Assembly: GCA_029747015.1 (NCBI GenBank)
Contig: JAKOGI010003095.1
Coordinates: forward strand, 1 to 64,000
DNA from: Carnegiea gigantea
Taxonomy: Eukaryota > Streptophyta > Magnoliopsida > Caryophyllales > Cactaceae
Length of the DNA: 64,000 nt
Direction: 5' to 3'
The position numbers and the translations under genes are program-made. The notes under the pieces are model-generated. The model was not told the DNA's origin. It saw only the letters and a program-made list of their open reading frames with translations, and searched no databases. Below are positions 59,765 through 64,000 of this stretch, in pieces (position 1 is the first letter of the stretch; each line of letters starts with the position of its first letter).

Positions 59765-59772
<8 letters not shown>
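58981..59772 (+). repeat. Terminal LTR of the array, internally deleted
   Basis: Aligns to the LTR at both ends, including one TATAAATAG word (59,512-59,520) and a second near 59,651, but lacks about 240 bp in between. The first dinucleotide is TA rather than TG. It ends AGCAAACA at the microsatellite. Confidence 0.75.

Positions 59773-59829
<57 letters not shown>
59769..59829. repeat. CA/TA microsatellite at the right edge of the array
   Basis: About 40 bp of CA dinucleotides followed by TA dinucleotides, mirroring the TA/CA tract on the left edge. Confidence 0.92.
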
Positions 59830-59901
59830 GCTCTTGGTTTTCTTCCTCAATCTCAAACCTTTATTTGGTCAAGGGAAATCAACCATGGATCTATATATAT
59901 A

Positions 59902-60263
59902 TGTTGTAGAATTAGGACTTAACCTTAGTAATCCGGAAGTGAAGGATCTTGATGCTCGGTGATTGCCCTCAAATTCTTGAATTAGGACTAACGGTGGCTA
60001 CTACAGTCTCCATAGAGCATGACAACCTAAACCCAATCCCTAAGTGAAGGTGGAATTGATGTGTGAGAGAGAGAGAGAGAGCAGAGAGAGGTTGGGGAGA
60101 GTAACATGTTTCTGCTAACCCTTAAACTCAAAGTTAGCTCCTTTTTAATCAGCATCCACACTAGTAACTGATAGGAGATTAATATAGATGATTGATGTAT
60201 AATTAATCAAAATGTAACCATCCATTTAATGTTGATCATCAATGTGATCATTACATTTGGTCA
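59902..60263 (-). repeat. Possible 3' LTR of the minus-strand copia element
   Basis: On the minus strand, a purine-rich GACTGAGGGGGAGCCGT (polypurine tract) precedes TGACCAAATG, and the segment ends CTACAACA (TG...CA, 362 bp). There is no partner LTR in the window, so this is tentative. It contains a GA microsatellite (60,066-60,080). Confidence 0.4.
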
Positions 60264-63200
60264 ACGGCTCCCCCTCAGTCACATAAACCATAAGTCACAA
60301 ATCTCTCCGCCAAGCAATCTCTTCACATCTCATACTAGGAATGGGGCGTGCAACCAGAATGTAACCAATAGTGTTATATTAAGTCAACATCTAACTAACG
60401 TAACACTTTCTCGAAATACAATACCCCAAATCATCATCAGCATCACCAATGACATACACAGCACCTTTATGCCATATGATATATCATATAATTATATACT
60501 CAATATAATCCCCCTGTTGATGCGGTGATGATGGATAGATTTTTCCTTAAACACATGAAATTTCATCTCAACTTAACTGCTTTCCTAATGTGTTCTCGCT
60601 GAACCGCATATATTATGGCCCTTAAAAAACACATTAAGGTAGCATCATCAAGCTTTGACTTCATATAGTAGCTTTAAGTCAAAGGGTCATCGTCCATAGG
60701 GTCACACAGTGGTAAGAGATAGGGAAGTCAATTATCACTCCATGTATGGGTTATCTTATAAGCACACACAGTATGAAATGTGTGTCATGGCATAACTCCC
60801 ACTCAGTTGGGTATGTCACTCTTTATGTCATGTGAATCATCAGTCTAGATTTTTACCCAAAAGATTTAACCTGAGCCACTAGATCCACATACTGAATGTT
60901 AATCTTGACACTCAAGATTCGGCTTTTAAGGCTTCAATATGAAAACTTATTTCATACTCTACTCTCTCGTGCCTCATCTTAGACTCGCTAAGGCGACTAT
61001 ATTTATTTTACTCATACACTTCCAATGTGAGTAATCAATATTGCACACCAAGTGCCAATATGATTCAGTCTCATCCTGCTCGCTACTCAAGCGTTAAGGT
61101 GATTGCCTGTGTGATTAGGCCAATCAGAGGCCTGTGGCATTTCAATATGCCTAACATGCAACAAATCATGAGCATTTTGCATATTTATAAGGAAACACAT
61201 CCATCATAAAAGCACTAAATCTTGTGAATTCCTTGACTCAACAAATGAGCTTTGAATACATCAGTAGAAAAAGGTTTAATCAGGGGAACATAATCACCTT
61301 GTTAATGTATATATACACCTAATAGTTATGCTTCTTGTCCCCATGACATGGCTCTCCCAACCAGGTTGAAGGCATGAGATTGACCTAGATTCATCTGGGT
61401 CACCACCCCAATTGACATTTTTAGGATCCTCTCAACTTGAGATCTCCTCCTTGATAGGAAAACACGAAGTTAGCAATACCATAAAAGTAGCGCTTAATGC
61501 TCTTGACGACTTGCCAATCAGTAAGTCTTCGGTTACATTGATAACGACTTACCAAACTAACCGCAAAGCAATGTCAGGCCATGTACACAACATAGCTTAC
61601 ATTAAGCTTCCCATGACACTTGCGTTAGGGACATTGTTCATTACCTCCATTTTATCATCTGTTTTAGGCATTGATCAAGACTCAAGGTTAAACCCTTCTC
61701 AATTGGAGTGTCTACGAGTTTGGAATTATAAATCCAAAATCGTTCTAAGAACTTTTGACGTATGCTTGTTGGGACGGTTTCGGATTATTTTCACTCCTAG
61801 GACATACCTAGTTTCACTTATGTCTTTCTTCTCAAAGACATAGGACAACCACTTTTTAGTAGTTTCGATCAACTCCAAGTTATTCTCAGCCAGTAGTATG
61901 CCATCAATGTGTAGGATAAGAAACACAATCCCCCTATTGACCCTTTGACATACATACAATGGTCTGCCTTTTGAAATCATAGATAAGCTAAACTAAGTTA
62001 TGACTCCATGGAATCTAAAGTACCAAAATCTGAAATATTGCTTAAGATCATATATGTATCTTTTAATATGACACATCTTATTCTCTTGTCCCTTTTATAA
62101 AACCAATTGGTTAGTTTATATAAATCTGTTCCTTAATATTACCATTGAGGAAAGCAGTCTTTACGTCCATTTTGAACATATCAAAGTCTAAATGGGCAAC
62201 CAGGGCTAGGAGTGGGAGGGGCTGAACTCATCGATGAGACCATCTACCTGACCTTTTGTCTTGAAAACTCACTTGCTTTCGATAGACTTGCATTGGGGCG
62301 AAGGATCAATGAGTTCTCAAACCTTTTTCTTGTCATTGAGTCCATCCTATCTCTCATGGCATCCATTTACTTTTTGTGATTTGGTGAATTAATCACCTCT
62401 TGATAAGAGGTAGGTTCTTCATCTTCCAAGGAAGTGCATAGGAATACATCCTCTTCAACTTAGAAATATCGTCGAGGAATTCTTCCATGCCTACCCCTTT
62501 GGATCCTGGGACCTTTATTAATTTATCTGCCTAGGTGGCAAATCTCTTCCTCTTTCTCTAAGAGGTAGGAGACCATAAGCATGAGGAGAATTACTCCTAC
62601 TATTTGGATCCTAAATGTGTAGACTGACCGCATGCTTAGGAACAGGAGATTGAGGAGAAACTTCATTCTCAGGTTGACTATCCTCAACACTTGGAGATTG
62701 AGGGCGAATCTAATTCTCCTCAATCAAGAAACCTTCACTGCGCCCATTAAATAAGGGAGGTGAACCATCCTCGGTGACTTAGTGAGAATTCAAATCCTCG
62801 CCGTCACCGAGAGATGGTTAAAGGCCTTGTTTTAATTTATACAAATTGAGGCCCTTTTTAAATTTCACCAAAAGTTTAGGAACTTATCCGCAAGAAGGTC
62901 GACATTACAGGAATTCATTTCACAAAGAAGATATTTACGACCTCGATTAGTTCGAAGAGTTCTAATATTTCGTTCCAATTGGGTTATTCTTCCGCTATAG
63001 AGTGTATGAACACATCAAGTACCTAATAGCGATGAGCTAATAGTACACATACCTATATCATGAATAATGTATCGCTCCATGATATGTTCTCACATTCATG
63101 GGCCCACAGATGTCTGGAGTGAATGAACACTAAGGGACTTGACGCCCTCGAAATCTTACAAAAAGATTTCATATTGCATAACTCACATGTTGCAACTTAA

Positions 63201-64000
63201 GCCTAGTATGTTGGTCTTAAAAGACCATCTTTTGCTAGTTGTTTAACTCTACCTTAACCCTCATGGTTAAGTCAAGCATGCCTAAAACAGAGTTGAAAAA
63301 GAGGCAAAGATGGAAGATGTTATATTCCATCCAAAATATCGAAAACACCTTTCAATGTGGCATGGCTAAAAAATTGTCATTGTATACGATATCTAAGACA
63401 TCTAGACGAAAATCAAAAGAGAAAACTAATCTCGACAACAAAAGGCACAAGGGAACATAGCACTCCACATGTATAGAGAGCATCACAAAGAGGCAACATA
63501 GTCCCTTCAAGGATTCCTTATTTCAAGGACACCTTTTCGCCATCGTTACCTAAAACGATAGTTTATGAATCCACCGAGTAGCGATGAAAGTTCACAAAAT
63601 TGGCTCATTCCTCAACTGTGTGCTTGATTGTTCCCGTGTCTACAATCCTTTATGAACCATAATAGGCAACTAATGCTCGGTAGATCACAAATTATTCAGG
63701 AACAACTGTGAAAGAAGGTACCTTAATCGGCTTGGGACAACCCTGAGCTTAGGGTACCTCTTTCACAGTTATAGCACTTCACAAGTGTTATATACGTCTC
63801 TTTATTTTCCTTAGTCTTTTTCCTTTTTGCAATACCAACCTTAGGTCTAGAACTTTAACAGGAAATGAATCTGGATGAACCTGATGCTTAGTTAATCCCA
63901 TGTGTACTCAATAGTGGGATAACTTTCAATTCCCTCACCAGATCATGATTGATGAAATACGACAAAATATAGCATGTTGATCGATCTATTTTTGGAATGC
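60264..64000 (-). mobile_element. Decayed Ty1/copia element, running off the right edge
   Basis: Minus-strand order from right to left: gag-knuckle/protease-like remnants (about 63,600-63,850), integrase remnants (TLRTNRGRKYL near 62,940-62,975, resembling the TLRSDRGGEY block), RT start (SYQEVINSPNHKKW near 62,355-62,410), MDVKTAFLNGN (near 62,135-62,175), FLILHIDGILLAENN (near 61,885-61,930; YVDD changed to HIDG) and the RNase-H-proximal VPNASVMGSLM (near 61,595-61,635). Stops and frameshifts are frequent. It is a different copia lineage from the element at 28-33 kb. Confidence 0.75.
61726..62480 (-). pseudogene. Reverse transcriptase remnant of the minus-strand copia
   Basis: The longest preserved piece is an 84-aa frame (61,726-61,980) with the region around the catalytic Asp pair (HIDG, so one Asp is lost) and a YVLGVKIIRNR motif. 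Upstream RT blocks survive in other frames. The plus-strand 143-aa frame over part of this region is a shadow. Confidence 0.75.

Larger units (their letters stand above)
39577..59772 (+). mobile_element. Array of gag-only copia-type LTR retroelement (TR-GAG-like), about 20 kb
   Basis: Eleven starts of the LTR head (TGTTAGCTTCCTTAAG or variants) occur at 39,577, 40,740, 43,882, 45,017, 48,159, 49,294, 52,437, 53,572, 56,734, 57,890 and, with TG changed to TA, 58,981. They alternate between long modules (LTR, PBS, gag-like, purine-rich tract; about 3.14 kb) and short chimeric modules (LTR head joined to the element's 3' internal part; about 1.1 kb). There is no protease, integrase, RT or RNase H anywhere. 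LTR start and purine-tract wording (AAAAAGGGGGAGATTGTTAG) resembles the SIRE/Maximus copia lineage. Terminal-repeat retrotransposons that keep only gag (TR-GAG) are known from plants and may form tandem arrays; that label is my inference. Confidence 0.82.

Noticed and set aside
61412..61843. Plus-strand 143-aa open frame
   Set aside because: Shadow of the minus-strand copia reverse transcriptase and RNase H remnant.

Overview
The window looks like nuclear DNA of a flowering plant. It is AT-rich and full of transposons. It holds one long, intact, multi-exon gene with GT-AG introns, surrounded by decayed LINEs (L1-type and RTE-type), Ty1/copia LTR elements with the plant-typical TGGTATCAGA primer-binding site, MITE-like elements and large dinucleotide microsatellites. 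I cannot name the species from sequence alone.

Regions. (1) 1-4.5 kb: intergenic, with a probable Helitron terminus near 539. (2) 4,669-19,335, plus strand: the only intact host gene. It encodes a CW-type (cysteine-tryptophan) zinc-finger protein in 11 coding exons, which I joined by hand into one open frame of 4,713 nt (1,570 aa plus stop). Its 5.2-kb first intron holds a 1-kb hAT-like element with perfect TIRs and an 8-bp target duplication, plus an RTE-LINE fragment. Its introns carry several C(n)A(n)/T(n)G(n) homopolymer pairs. (3) 19.4-22.2 kb: 3' flank, ending in a decayed LINE RNase H fragment. (4) 22.2-34.8 kb: one L1-type LINE on the minus strand (ORF1 with DUF4283-like region and zinc knuckle; ORF2 with endonuclease, RT, zf-RVT and RNase H). 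ORF1 is split by a plus-strand Ty1/copia element at about 28.2-32.76 kb that keeps its 5' LTR but has lost its 3' LTR. (5) 34.8-39.57 kb: a LINE RT fragment, a Tourist-like MITE and two large compound microsatellites. (6) 39.58-59.77 kb: a complex array of a gag-only, copia-type LTR retroelement. Inside it, positions about 40,402-53,233 are a near-perfect threefold tandem repeat with a period of 4,277/4,277/4,278 bp. Each period contains a 1,034-bp LTR, a PBS, a broken gag-like region with a CCHC knuckle and no pol, and a chimeric LTR/internal module. (7) 59.9-64.0 kb: a minus-strand, heavily decayed second copia element running off the right edge.

Two points stand out. First, the host protein combines a CW histone-reader finger with a C-terminal helical region whose order of motifs resembles the C-terminal homology domain of animal AF4/FMR2 (AFF) elongation scaffolds; this is my inference and needs profile searching. 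Second, the gag-only array records both intra-element recombination and later unequal-exchange amplification of an already broken copy. Apart from the CW gene I see no intact protein-coding gene. All other open frames are transposon remnants, microsatellite translations or shadows.
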